DNA of 64,000 nt from UBA6197 sp047638075 (lineage in GTDB: Bacteria; Pseudomonadota; Alphaproteobacteria; Rhodobacterales; Rhodobacteraceae), in assembly GCF_047638075.1 (NCBI RefSeq), contig NZ_JBLJBV010000052.1, positions 20,693 to 84,692 of the forward strand, read 5' to 3'. The notes beneath the pieces are model-generated. The model searched no databases, was not told the origin of the DNA, and saw only the letters and a program-made list of their open reading frames with translations. The position numbers and the translations under genes are program-made. Of this stretch, positions 43,782 through 51,761 are shown in pieces. The number at the start of each line of letters is the position of its first letter. The first letter of the stretch is position 1.

Positions 43782-44585
43782 ATGTCTTATCCTCACCGCC
43801 CCGGCATCTTGGGGGCGACGGCAGAGGTAACTGTATCGGCCCGTATTGGGGCTGCGCGGTTACCGGTTTCCGCATCTGGTTGCGCGCAAACGCTGCGCAC
43901 AATGCCCATGACGCGTCGCTATGAAACCGCGTGGCTTCGGCCGTCGGGCGATGTGGCGACCTCAACGCATCTTGGCCCCGCAATTTCGTTGTTCGAATCT
44001 GCGTTTTCGGCACTTGCCAGGGGGGCATTGGTTCAAACGGAAACTGGCCCGATCGCGGTAGAAGACCTGATCCCGGGGATGCGGGTGACAACGGCAGAAG
44101 GGCGAACCGAGCCGATTTTGTGGATCGGGTCAATGATGGCCTATCCCGCTCAGATGCCGTCGGATACGGTCTCTGCGACCTTGACCCGGATCACTGCTGA
44201 TGCGCTCGGGCATGGGAAGCCGCAATCGGATCTGATTTTGGGTGGGGGCGCGCGCTTGTTATCGCGTGATACGGGTTGCCAGATGCCTGCCAGACAGGGC
44301 AAGGCATATGTTCCCGCCCGCGCCTTTGTTGATGGGTGCAATGTGTTCGAGATAAGACCCGGAGCCCCGGTAATGACTTACCATCTGGCGCTGGCACGGC
44401 AGGGCACTTTGCGGGTTATGGGGGTGGAACTGGAAAGCTATCACCCCGGCGTTCATATCGCGCAGACGGTAGAACCTCGGCTGTTGTCGCTTTTCACAGC
44501 GTTGTTTCCGCATCTGGATGATCTTGAAGGATTTGGTCCCGTGGCCTACCCGCAACGGCCCCTTTGCGGAACAGAAGCTTTTTAG
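43782..44585 (+). CDS. Hint-domain protein with a degenerate nucleophile position
   Basis: A 267-residue protein. The C-terminal two thirds have the pattern of Hedgehog/intein (Hint) domains common in Rhodobacteraceae: VQTETGPIAVEDLIPGMRVTTAEG followed by EPILWIGSMMAYPAQM. Later come LLSRDTGCQMPARQGKAYVPARAFVDG and a final VAYPQRPLCGTEAF. Typical family members begin the domain with a Cys (as in CFTPGT...). Here the same place reads LARGALVQT, so the nucleophile seems replaced and the domain is probably not self-cleaving. No signal peptide. Function unknown; such proteins often decorate exported or calcium-binding proteins. Confidence 0.75.
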   Translation: MSYPHRPGILGATAEVTVSARIGAARLPVSASGCAQTLRTMPMTRRYETAWLRPSGDVATSTHLGPAISLFESAFSALARGALVQTETGPIAVEDLIPGMRVTTAEGRTEPILWIGSMMAYPAQMPSDTVSATLTRITADALGHGKPQSDLILGGGARLLSRDTGCQMPARQGKAYVPARAFVDGCNVFEIRPGAPVMTYHLALARQGTLRVMGVELESYHPGVHIAQTVEPRLLSLFTALFPHLDDLEGFGPVAYPQRPLCGTEAF

Positions 44586-44661
44586 GTGCTGCCATTGGAG
44601 TTTTGCTGCCAGAGTGGGGATGTTGTTTAGCCCGCCAAAGCAGTGGGCAGGGAGCCAATCC

Positions 44662-44892
44662 TTACCAAAGCCAAGAAACGATTGCCCGCAAGATCAGACC
44701 CCAGAATGCGATTCCAGCCAGTGCAAGAGGAATGAGCCAGAACCCGAGGGGGATGACACAGTCCCGACCACGAACTTTTAACACACCCGACGTATCCCCC
44801 TGAGGGATGCCCAAGGCCTCTGGCGCGACATACGATTGCGGGTACGATAACACGTTCTCGTGGGCGCTGAATGTTGAGTGTCGAGCTTCCAT
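44662..44892 (-). CDS. small hypothetical membrane protein
   Basis: A 76-residue protein with an N-terminal polar region (MEARHSTFSAHENVLSYPQ) and one or two C-terminal membrane segments (IPLGFWLIPLALAGIAFWGLILRAI). I chose ATG 44892; a TTG at 44958 would add 22 residues. The upstream site is weak (AAGAA). No recognised family, and it could be spurious. Confidence 0.4.
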   Translation of the reverse strand: MEARHSTFSAHENVLSYPQSYVAPEALGIPQGDTSGVLKVRGRDCVIPLGFWLIPLALAGIAFWGLILRAIVSWLW

Positions 44893-45680
44893 TAGTATTT
44901 CTTGCTGTTCAAGGTTGGCTAAATTTGGATCAAGATGGGTTAACTTTGTGTCCTTCAAAGATACTCAGAAACTCTATAACGGCACGAACTGCGCTTTCGA
45001 CGACGAACCGTGGCAGCGGTCTTTATAGAACCAAGGCAATGCCTGCTTGGCAAACGTATGGCTCATTGATTACGGCAGTTCTTTCTATGGTTGCGTTAAT
45101 ATTATGAAACTCTAGTTAAAGTTTAACCAGCGTGTAGGTTGCTGGACGTGTTGTCAATGCGTGTTGGGCCTTATTGGCTGACATTGTCAGGGGTAGCGTT
45201 TTTTCATAAAAAAACCGTTTACGAAAGCAACGAATAGTCGTCATGCCAAGTTTAGTGGCAGATGGTTGAAAACCAATCTGGAAAACTGAATGAAACCATA
45301 AATGTAGCCTTGAGGTCGTGCAAAGCCGACCAAGGCTTCAGGGCTTCCATGCCGATTGCGGCGATGATCCTTAGGATGTGGCGAACGTCAACCGCCCAAG
45401 GCTGGGCGGCAGGGTATTGTGAAATGCCTGCTGGCCATGACAACCGCACTGGCCAGGTGGCGCGGGTTGTTATGGGTGAAGGTGCCGTGACGGGCGGGAG
45501 TTCCCTGTAACCTAGCGATTTTTCTGCCGAAAAACTGTCTCCATGTTTTGAATTTCCACCTCATCTACCGGGAAAACAGCCCACCGGGCTGTCTTCTGTC
45601 TGGCTGCGTATTCCTGTCTTTTTCGGCCGCTCTGATGATGAACTTTGTTCTCAAAACGCGAAAAAGAAACCGGAACAGGA
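44893..45680. other. 788-nt region without a convincing gene
   Basis: The sequence holds an A/T hairpin near 45195-45220 (TTTTTT-CAT-AAAAAA), a run of low coding character, and a plus-strand frame at 45262-45510 (82 codons) with no family I recognise. It may be decayed mobile DNA or a small RNA locus. Nothing can be supported. Confidence 0.4.
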
Positions 45681-46580
45681 TTACTCTGCCGCGGTCGCGC
45701 CGGGAAGTTGCACAAGGTTTCCGGCACTCGGGTTTGCGCGCCCCGGTTTCTCTAACGGGCCAAGCGAATCAAGGTAGCCCGTGTCGAAACCTTCGCGATA
45801 AACGGCAAAATCGGTGGGCCTGTCGCGGAAACTCTTTAACGGCTGACCCATATTGCGCAGGCCGCGGCTGCGTTGACGTCGAACAAGGCCCAGGTCAAGC
45901 TCGACCGGGATCAGCTCTTCTCCGACATTGGCCTTGTGGATGAGTTGACCGGAGGGGTCGACGACCATGGAATATCCGTTGCCCCCAACGCCCAGGCCGT
46001 TGACGCTGACGATATAGCTTTGGAACATCGCCGCCGATGCCTGAACAATGGCAAGATCTGCGGGGCGATCAATGAAATTCGCCAGCACCGGGTTGATGAT
46101 CACCTCTGCACCCATCGCGACCATTGAACGGGTAAGTTCGGGGAACCAGAGATCGTAACAAATTGACACCCCGAAACGCCCCACATTCGGCACGTCAAAG
46201 ACACAGACCTCATCGCCGGGGGTGGTGGCGACCTCGTAGGGGGTGAAGGGGAACATTTTACGATAACGCGTCACGATTTCACCGGCGGGGTTAATCACCG
46301 GTGTCGTGTTGTAAACCCGATCATCGCGCTTTTCGTAAAGCGAGCCGGGGATCAGCCAGATACCATGCCGAAGCGCCATTTGCTGGAACGCTGTTTCGAA
46401 TTCCCCCCCGGTGGGTTGTGCCGAAGCATGCACCGGCCCATGGACGGCCAGTTCGCTGAAAACGACCATCTCAACCCATGGATAAAGGAACATCAAGACA
46501 TCAAGACGGCTTTGCATTGCGTCCAGGTTGTTTTGCATAGTGATCGGCATCTGAATGCCGGCAATGGCGAAATGGGTCAT
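45681..46580 (-). CDS. carbon-nitrogen hydrolase (nitrilase superfamily)
   Basis: A 299-residue amidase-type enzyme. The catalytic triad is visible: Glu43 in VVFSELAVHGP, Lys108 in RYRKMFPF, and the nucleophile Cys141 in VSICYDLWFPE. This resembles the aliphatic amidase/N-carbamoyl hydrolase branch of the superfamily. The substrate is unknown. The C-terminal tail of about 30 residues is Gly/Pro rich. It overlaps the C45 gene upstream by 4 nt (ATGA), so the two are co-expressed and probably act on the same molecule. Confidence 0.85.
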   Translation of the reverse strand: MTHFAIAGIQMPITMQNNLDAMQSRLDVLMFLYPWVEMVVFSELAVHGPVHASAQPTGGEFETAFQQMALRHGIWLIPGSLYEKRDDRVYNTTPVINPAGEIVTRYRKMFPFTPYEVATTPGDEVCVFDVPNVGRFGVSICYDLWFPELTRSMVAMGAEVIINPVLANFIDRPADLAIVQASAAMFQSYIVSVNGLGVGGNGYSMVVDPSGQLIHKANVGEELIPVELDLGLVRRQRSRGLRNMGQPLKSFRDRPTDFAVYREGFDTGYLDSLGPLEKPGRANPSAGNLVQLPGATAAE

Positions 46581-47746
46581 GTCGTATCTCCTTGTTGTGC
46601 GGCGGTATGTGTTGTCCGCCGCCAGAAATCACCGAGCCCGGCCCAGTTGCCGCGCCCTGCCAGACAATTTGCAAGTTGCATTAGAAATGCGTCCACCGTT
46701 TGCGGGTTACCGGCATCGCGTATCGGTGTGGACGCGCTGCCTGCCGATGCCGGGCGGGCGTGTGAGCCGGTGTCAGAATAGGCCACCCTCACGTGCCGCG
46801 GCTTGAAGGCGTCAATCCGCCATGTGACCGGCTCTCCTTGCTTCCAGGAGAGGGTCGCCTCACCGGATGCGGGACGATAGGCGGCGGTGTAAACCGTCCC
46901 GAAAGCCTTGGCATAATTATTTGAAAACAATGGCATGCGCAGGAATGCCTCGCGCGTATGGGCGCAGGTCAGGCGTTTGTCCGCCAGCATGTTTTCAAGG
47001 TATTTTTCGCGCTCTCGGGTGTTGGAAACCCGCCCATATCGCGGCCATTCGACCCCGAGTTGGTGATTGGTTGCCAACGGTCGATCGGTCACAAGTGCGG
47101 GTCGGTCGGGGGCAAGAAAGACCGTTGACCATGCGCCGCTACGGTCAGCAACCGTGACATTATAGGACATGTGGCATGGCACTGCGCGCAACGCTTCGCG
47201 GGCGTCGGTGACATCACGGCACATCTGCAATACATAACGCATGATCAACGGGATACCGAAACCGCGGCCACTGTTGGTGCGCCCCCCAAAGGTCAGCGAT
47301 GCGGCAAGCCCGACGTCGTTCATCCCGTCTGCCAGACCCGCCAGCCCCTCGACCATGCCCATGACTTTGCGTCCGTGCCAGGCGGTATGCAGCATCGTGC
47401 TCTCGTTCAGGCCGGGGTCTAGATCATAGTTCCGGATCAGCATCGGCCCGTCTGCATCGGTCATTACCAGTTGGCTACAGCTAACCATGTAGCGCGGCGG
47501 TGTCCAAAAGCTCAGGAAACGTGCGGTGTCGTCATCACCGTCGACCGTTTCCACAAGTTTCTCCCAAAGTGTTTCCATCTCTGGCATATGGCGGCGCAAC
47601 GCACGCTGCGCATCATCAAGCCGCGGCGCCGTTTGGCCACCCCGCGCAAGAAACCACTTTCGCCAACCGGGCCAACCGTGTGCGTAAACTGCCCGCCAGG
47701 CTTCTCCGGGGGCATCTTCAGTGAGGCCACGAAAATCGAGTTCCAT
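46577..47746 (-). CDS. C45-type Ntn autoproteolytic acyltransferase/hydrolase
   Basis: A 389-residue protein of the penicillin acyltransferase-like (peptidase C45) group. A pro-region of about 89 residues precedes Cys90 in MVSCSQLVMTD, the expected N-terminal nucleophile after self-cleavage. RNYDLDPGLNES matches the conserved segment after the nucleophile. Family enzymes form or break N-acyl bonds on amino acids, polyamines and beta-lactams. I chose ATG 47746 because GGAAGGA lies 5-6 nt upstream. A 22-codon longer start at 47812 is unlikely. Substrate unknown. Confidence 0.8.
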   Translation of the reverse strand: MELDFRGLTEDAPGEAWRAVYAHGWPGWRKWFLARGGQTAPRLDDAQRALRRHMPEMETLWEKLVETVDGDDDTARFLSFWTPPRYMVSCSQLVMTDADGPMLIRNYDLDPGLNESTMLHTAWHGRKVMGMVEGLAGLADGMNDVGLAASLTFGGRTNSGRGFGIPLIMRYVLQMCRDVTDAREALRAVPCHMSYNVTVADRSGAWSTVFLAPDRPALVTDRPLATNHQLGVEWPRYGRVSNTREREKYLENMLADKRLTCAHTREAFLRMPLFSNNYAKAFGTVYTAAYRPASGEATLSWKQGEPVTWRIDAFKPRHVRVAYSDTGSHARPASAGSASTPIRDAGNPQTVDAFLMQLANCLAGRGNWAGLGDFWRRTTHTAAQQGDTT

Positions 47747-47810
47747 CCGGGTTCCTTCCAGACTTCGGCCGCTGCGCTTTTGCGTCAGGCGCGCGGACGG
47801 AGTATCGCGC

Positions 47811-47843
47811 ATGTTCTACACCATGCTGCATAGTGTAGAACAT
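47811..47843. promoter_or_regulatory. double-dyad operator upstream of the C45/amidase operon
   Basis: A perfect inverted repeat with 11-bp arms ATGTTCTACAC (47811-47821) and GTGTAGAACAT (47833-47843), spacer 11 nt. Each arm contains a TGTnnnACA dyad, so two binding sites lie 22 bp apart centre-to-centre, on one face of the helix. It lies about 65 nt upstream of the C45 start. A GntR/LacI-type regulator would be typical, but none is encoded nearby. Confidence 0.7.
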
Positions 47844-47910
47844 TTGCTCTTCGAACCCTATTGTCAAGCGGCCCGATAAAATAACCCGCGCTCCTTTATT
47901 GCCCGCGCCG

Positions 47911-49362
47911 TCAGAACCATTTGCCAGCATCAAACCCATGTGGCGGCAGTGCTGGCGCTTCGGCGGCAAGCGGAACGGTGTGGAACGCCGCCTTGAGCCC
48001 CGCGTTCCATGCCTTGGCGCGTTCGGTCAGCGCGCGATCGTCAGATTGCATCCGCCCGCGTGCCAGAAGGCAACCCATATCTGCACCATGGTAACAATAC
48101 TCTCCTACACCGTAAACGCGCAGATAAAAGGCTTCGTTCTCATCCCCGACGCTGGTGATGTTGTGCGCCGCACGCAGGAACGACACGCTGCCGTCTTCTG
48201 CCATGCGCCAGACCCCTGATGGTGGCACTTCGGTAATCAGTTCCACCTTGTCTTCGGTCTGTTTTAGGATCAATTGCGTCCAGTTGTCATAGTCATTCCA
48301 GCGTGCCTGCACCGCCTCCATATCAAGGTCGTAGTCGACATCCAGATATTCGAGGATATGGAACAGGAACAGCGGGCATCCACCATAGGTCGTCGTGATC
48401 AGATTGGTGGGCGGTGTGGCGCCACTGACGCGCGGGTTCAATTCGCCAAGATAGACCGTGTGATCATCGGTATCGAGCAGAAAGTCCAGGCAAAACACGC
48501 CCTTGTAACCCTCGGCGTAAAGCCTGTCGCCAAATTTGCGCGCCATTTCGCGCACCTTTTCGGGCACGCCATCGGGCAGGATCGTGGTGGAAATATCGTT
48601 CCCGCACCATCCCCCCTTATAGGGTGTGATCTCTTCAAACCCGGTGATGTCGGTCATGACCGGCCCGACCAGGGTTCCATGCCGGGTGGCGCAGCCTTCG
48701 ATGGTGCCAGGCAGGTGGTTCAGGCGCCTCATCACTTTCAGTTTCTGGCCAATGATCTTTGACTCGAAGCGGTTCCAGTCATCCTCGGTCTTGATGAAAA
48801 ATGTGGTGCGCCCACTGTCGCCGTAGGGGGTCTGCACCACGAGATCGTGACCAAGGCCGCCTTCGTCGGCAAGCAGCATGAGGTCTTTGTAGGTGTCTGC
48901 CTCGCCCATGATGTTGGGTGCGCTGGCCACGCCCGCGTCATTTCCAAGCCGTGTCGTCTCAATCTTGGAATCAAGCCGGTCGCGCAGTTTTGCCGACGGC
49001 AGGGCGATGTCGACCCCGACTTTTTCGCATAGGCGTTCGGTCTCTTCGTCAAACATCACAAAGATTGCCTTGCCACGCGGCCGCTTTTTGACGTGCTCTG
49101 CAAATTGAGGGTGATCGACAAGATAATTGGCCACATCCTCCATCGAGCTGAATTCTTGCGGGCCGTCCCGATCAGGCACAAAGATGCGCGGATTATCGCC
49201 ATCAAAGATGTCAAAGTAGTTTATAAACTCCAACCCACCGACCCACTGATCAATGCCAAGCAGACTGAAGGGGGTGGGCGTGATGACATAGATCGGCGTT
49301 TCATTGCGCCGCAGGTATCGAAATATTTCCGTCAGACTGGTCAGCTTTGGGGTGTCCACCAT
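47911..49362 (-). CDS. ATP-grasp ligase, biotin-carboxylase-like, function unknown
   Basis: A 483-residue protein. The ATP-grasp core (about residues 130-330) shows the nucleotide-binding strand VVQTPYGDSGRTTFF (177-190), EEITPYKGG, and the Mg2+-binding ELNPRVSG (307-314). The N-terminal about 120 residues form a pre-ATP-grasp domain (TPIYVITPTPFSLLG, IDQWVGGLEFINYF). ATP-grasp enzymes join a carboxylate to an amine or other nucleophile. Together with two amide hydrolases and a permease this suggests metabolism of an amide-linked compound. Start ATG 49362; a 34-codon longer ORF is unlikely. Confidence 0.75.
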   Translation of the reverse strand: MVDTPKLTSLTEIFRYLRRNETPIYVITPTPFSLLGIDQWVGGLEFINYFDIFDGDNPRIFVPDRDGPQEFSSMEDVANYLVDHPQFAEHVKKRPRGKAIFVMFDEETERLCEKVGVDIALPSAKLRDRLDSKIETTRLGNDAGVASAPNIMGEADTYKDLMLLADEGGLGHDLVVQTPYGDSGRTTFFIKTEDDWNRFESKIIGQKLKVMRRLNHLPGTIEGCATRHGTLVGPVMTDITGFEEITPYKGGWCGNDISTTILPDGVPEKVREMARKFGDRLYAEGYKGVFCLDFLLDTDDHTVYLGELNPRVSGATPPTNLITTTYGGCPLFLFHILEYLDVDYDLDMEAVQARWNDYDNWTQLILKQTEDKVELITEVPPSGVWRMAEDGSVSFLRAAHNITSVGDENEAFYLRVYGVGEYCYHGADMGCLLARGRMQSDDRALTERAKAWNAGLKAAFHTVPLAAEAPALPPHGFDAGKWF

Positions 49363-49547
49363 GTCATTTCCCTTTTTCTCAGGCTGAAAGTTGTCAAAGA
49401 TTGCCGAACGCGCCAGTGTGGAATAATTTTGTTGCTCAGGGAATTGAAATTCATCATGGTGCATAATGCAAGCGGGTTGTTGACGAATGTGATCTTTGAC
49501 CCGCCATGCCCGAAATCATCCAGCCTAGAAACGGGGAGCGTTGCAGA

Positions 49548-50972
49548 GTGTCTCAGGGGAAATTTGAAAAAGTTTTGAAGTCGAAGGATGTGCTCGCACT
49601 CGCTTTTGGGGCCATGATCGGTTGGGGTTGGGTGGTTCTGGCTGGTGGTTGGGTGAACTCTGCCGGGGCGTTGGGTGCCATGATAGCCTTCGCGGTTGGT
49701 GGTTTTGCCGTCGTTCTGATCGGACTTACCTACGCGGAATTGGCGTCAGCGATGCCATTGACCGGCGGCGAACATGTTTACAGCTATCGTGCCTTCGGGA
49801 TGGGCGGATCGTTTCTTTGCACCTGGGCGATCATCCTGGGCTATATGTCTGTGGTCGCCTTCGAGGCGGTGGCGTTGCCCACGGTCGTTGAACAATTGTT
49901 TCCCAGCTACAAGGTCGGGCTGATGTGGAGCGTGGCCGGCTATGACGTCTACTTCACCTGGGTAATGATCGGCGTCCTGGGTGCGGTAATCATGACGTGG
50001 ATCAACATCCTTGGCATCCAGTCCAGCGCGCTTTTGCAAAAAGTGGTAACGCTGCTGATCTTGGCGGTCGGCATCATGCTGGTCACAGGTTCACTTTTCA
50101 ACGGTGACACGGCAAATATGGAGCCTCTTTTCATGGACGGTGCCAAAGGGCTGCTTGCCGTTCTTATCATGACGCCGTTCATGTTCGTTGGTTTCGACGT
50201 CATCCCGCAGGCCGCCGAAGAGATCAACCTGCCGCCCAAACAGATTGGCCGCATTCTGGTGATTTCGGTCGTCATGGCGGTGACGTGGTATATTGCAATC
50301 ATTCTAGCGGTTTCGCTGGCGCTTTCAGCAGAGGATTCATCTGCCGCGAGCCTGCCGACGGTTGATGCGATGAGCGCGGTTTTTGGGGGAACCTGGGCGG
50401 GCAAGCTTTTGGTTCTGGCCGGTATCGGTGGCATCATTACCAGTTGGAACGCCTTTCTGATCGGCGGCAGCCGGGCAATTTATGCCATGGCGCACGCCAA
50501 GATGCTGCCGGCGTTCCTGGGCAAGATGTCTCCGCGTTACAACACGCCGGTCAATGCCATTCTTTTCGTTGGGATGTTGTCGATCGTGGCGCCGCTATTC
50601 GGACGCAAGGCGCTGGTCTGGCTGGTCGATGCAGGAGGGCTTGGCATCGTGGTGGCCTATGCGGCGGTGGCGGGTTCGTTTCTGGTGCTGCGTCGCAAGG
50701 AACCCGGCATGCCGCGCCCATTTCGGGTTAGCCACCCGGCAGTAGGGTGGGGCGCGCTGTTTCTTGCCGTGGGGATCGTGCTGCTTTACCTGCCCGGCAG
50801 CCCGGCGGCACTGATCTGGCCCTACGAATGGGCAATTGTCGGAAGCTGGACAGCACTCGGTTTCGCCTTCTACCTTTGGAGCCGTTTCGCCCATCCAGAC
50901 GAGGCCGGAAAGATCGTGATGCAAGAGCTGTTGTCTGGCCATTCCGACCTTGCGGAACCCACCGCGAATTGA
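49548..50972 (+). CDS. APC superfamily amino-acid/polyamine permease
   Basis: A 474-residue transporter with about 12 membrane helices. Helix 1 carries the substrate-binding break GAMIGWGWVVLAGGWV. The later FDVIPQAAEEINLP and AKMLPAFLGKMSPRYNTP segments are typical of the amino acid-polyamine-organocation family. The start is GTG 49548 with GGGGAG 9 nt upstream. An in-frame ATG at 49506 is possible. It is divergent from the ATP-grasp gene (186 nt between starts) and likely carries the substrate or product of that pathway. Confidence 0.88.
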   Translation: MSQGKFEKVLKSKDVLALAFGAMIGWGWVVLAGGWVNSAGALGAMIAFAVGGFAVVLIGLTYAELASAMPLTGGEHVYSYRAFGMGGSFLCTWAIILGYMSVVAFEAVALPTVVEQLFPSYKVGLMWSVAGYDVYFTWVMIGVLGAVIMTWINILGIQSSALLQKVVTLLILAVGIMLVTGSLFNGDTANMEPLFMDGAKGLLAVLIMTPFMFVGFDVIPQAAEEINLPPKQIGRILVISVVMAVTWYIAIILAVSLALSAEDSSAASLPTVDAMSAVFGGTWAGKLLVLAGIGGIITSWNAFLIGGSRAIYAMAHAKMLPAFLGKMSPRYNTPVNAILFVGMLSIVAPLFGRKALVWLVDAGGLGIVVAYAAVAGSFLVLRRKEPGMPRPFRVSHPAVGWGALFLAVGIVLLYLPGSPAALIWPYEWAIVGSWTALGFAFYLWSRFAHPDEAGKIVMQELLSGHSDLAEPTAN

Positions 50973-50978
50973 CGTCGC

Positions 50979-51434
50979 CTATTTCATCGAATGCCCGCTG
51001 ACAGCGCTGATCGCGTCAGCGGGCTCAATATCATTGCGGACCCAGAAATAGCGAAAGCCCATCGTGCGCAACCATTTCTCAAGCCGGTCAAGACTGCTCC
51101 ATTCACGCTGCAGGCCGCGCGCGCTAAGAAGTTGGGCCCACTGGCCGTCAATCATGAAATAAACCGTCCATGTTAGCGGAAATTTGTCCTGATCCGCGAA
51201 TCCGCCAGCTTCGGTCTCGCGCCGGGATCGAAGTGCAACGGGATAAGTATTGATGCGATACGCGGCCGATAGATCCGGTATTTCGTTCTGACGGACCGAG
51301 ATTGTCGCAGTTGGTGTGGGCGTCATGGTCATCTGTGCAGCACCTACCCATGTCCTTGTCGTTGCAGGATCGTGTTCTTCGTTGAGCGGGTTGGAACAGT
51401 CGCCGCGAATTTGGTTTGGGGGGTTTTTGCTCAT
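50979..51434 (-). CDS. hypothetical protein
   Basis: A 151-residue protein with a polar, low-complexity N-terminus. A folded C-terminal region follows (YPVALRSRRETEAGGFADQD, FPLTWTVYFMIDGQWAQLL, DRLEKWLRTMGFRYFWVRNDIEPA). I do not recognise the family. An ATG at 51332 would remove the first 34 residues. It is convergent with the APC permease (6 nt apart). Confidence 0.5.
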   Translation of the reverse strand: MSKNPPNQIRGDCSNPLNEEHDPATTRTWVGAAQMTMTPTPTATISVRQNEIPDLSAAYRINTYPVALRSRRETEAGGFADQDKFPLTWTVYFMIDGQWAQLLSARGLQREWSSLDRLEKWLRTMGFRYFWVRNDIEPADAISAVSGHSMK

Positions 51435-51761
51435 CCCGTCTACGTTAGGCTGCGCACCGCCTTTATTTCAAGCGGTATGTTGTTGCCCGCCCATCCAGGC
51501 GGCTATCCTGGTTTCCTGCGCGATTGTTTTTGGGGTAAAGCGCCGCGGTAAGCCCATGAAATATGCAAGCGCGTCAGCCGCGATATCTGATGGCCAAAAC
51601 TGACCTGCCGCCCGGCCTTCAACAAACCGAAACCGGAACTCTTTGGGTTGATGTGCCGATCTGGGTAGCTAAAGCGCCCGGTAGTGGTGCGACGTCGCGA
51701 CATGACACCGATCAGACGTTCCGAAACGCGGGGCGCGGGCTGGTCTGCAATCTGCCAAATC
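51435..51761. other. 327-nt intergenic region
   Basis: No gene supported. It separates a hypothetical gene from the 3' end of the RTX/Hint gene. A plus-strand frame (51563-51820) has no recognisable family and overlaps that gene. Confidence 0.4.

Noticed and set aside
45262..45510. 82-codon plus-strand frame in the 45-kb gap
   Set aside because: No recognisable family, no clear ribosome-binding site, and its opposite strand is equally open.
37017..47822. Shared 13-mer GTTCTACACCATG near tRNA-Thr and in the 47.8-kb dyad
   Set aside because: Exact matches of this length are expected by chance in 64 kb.
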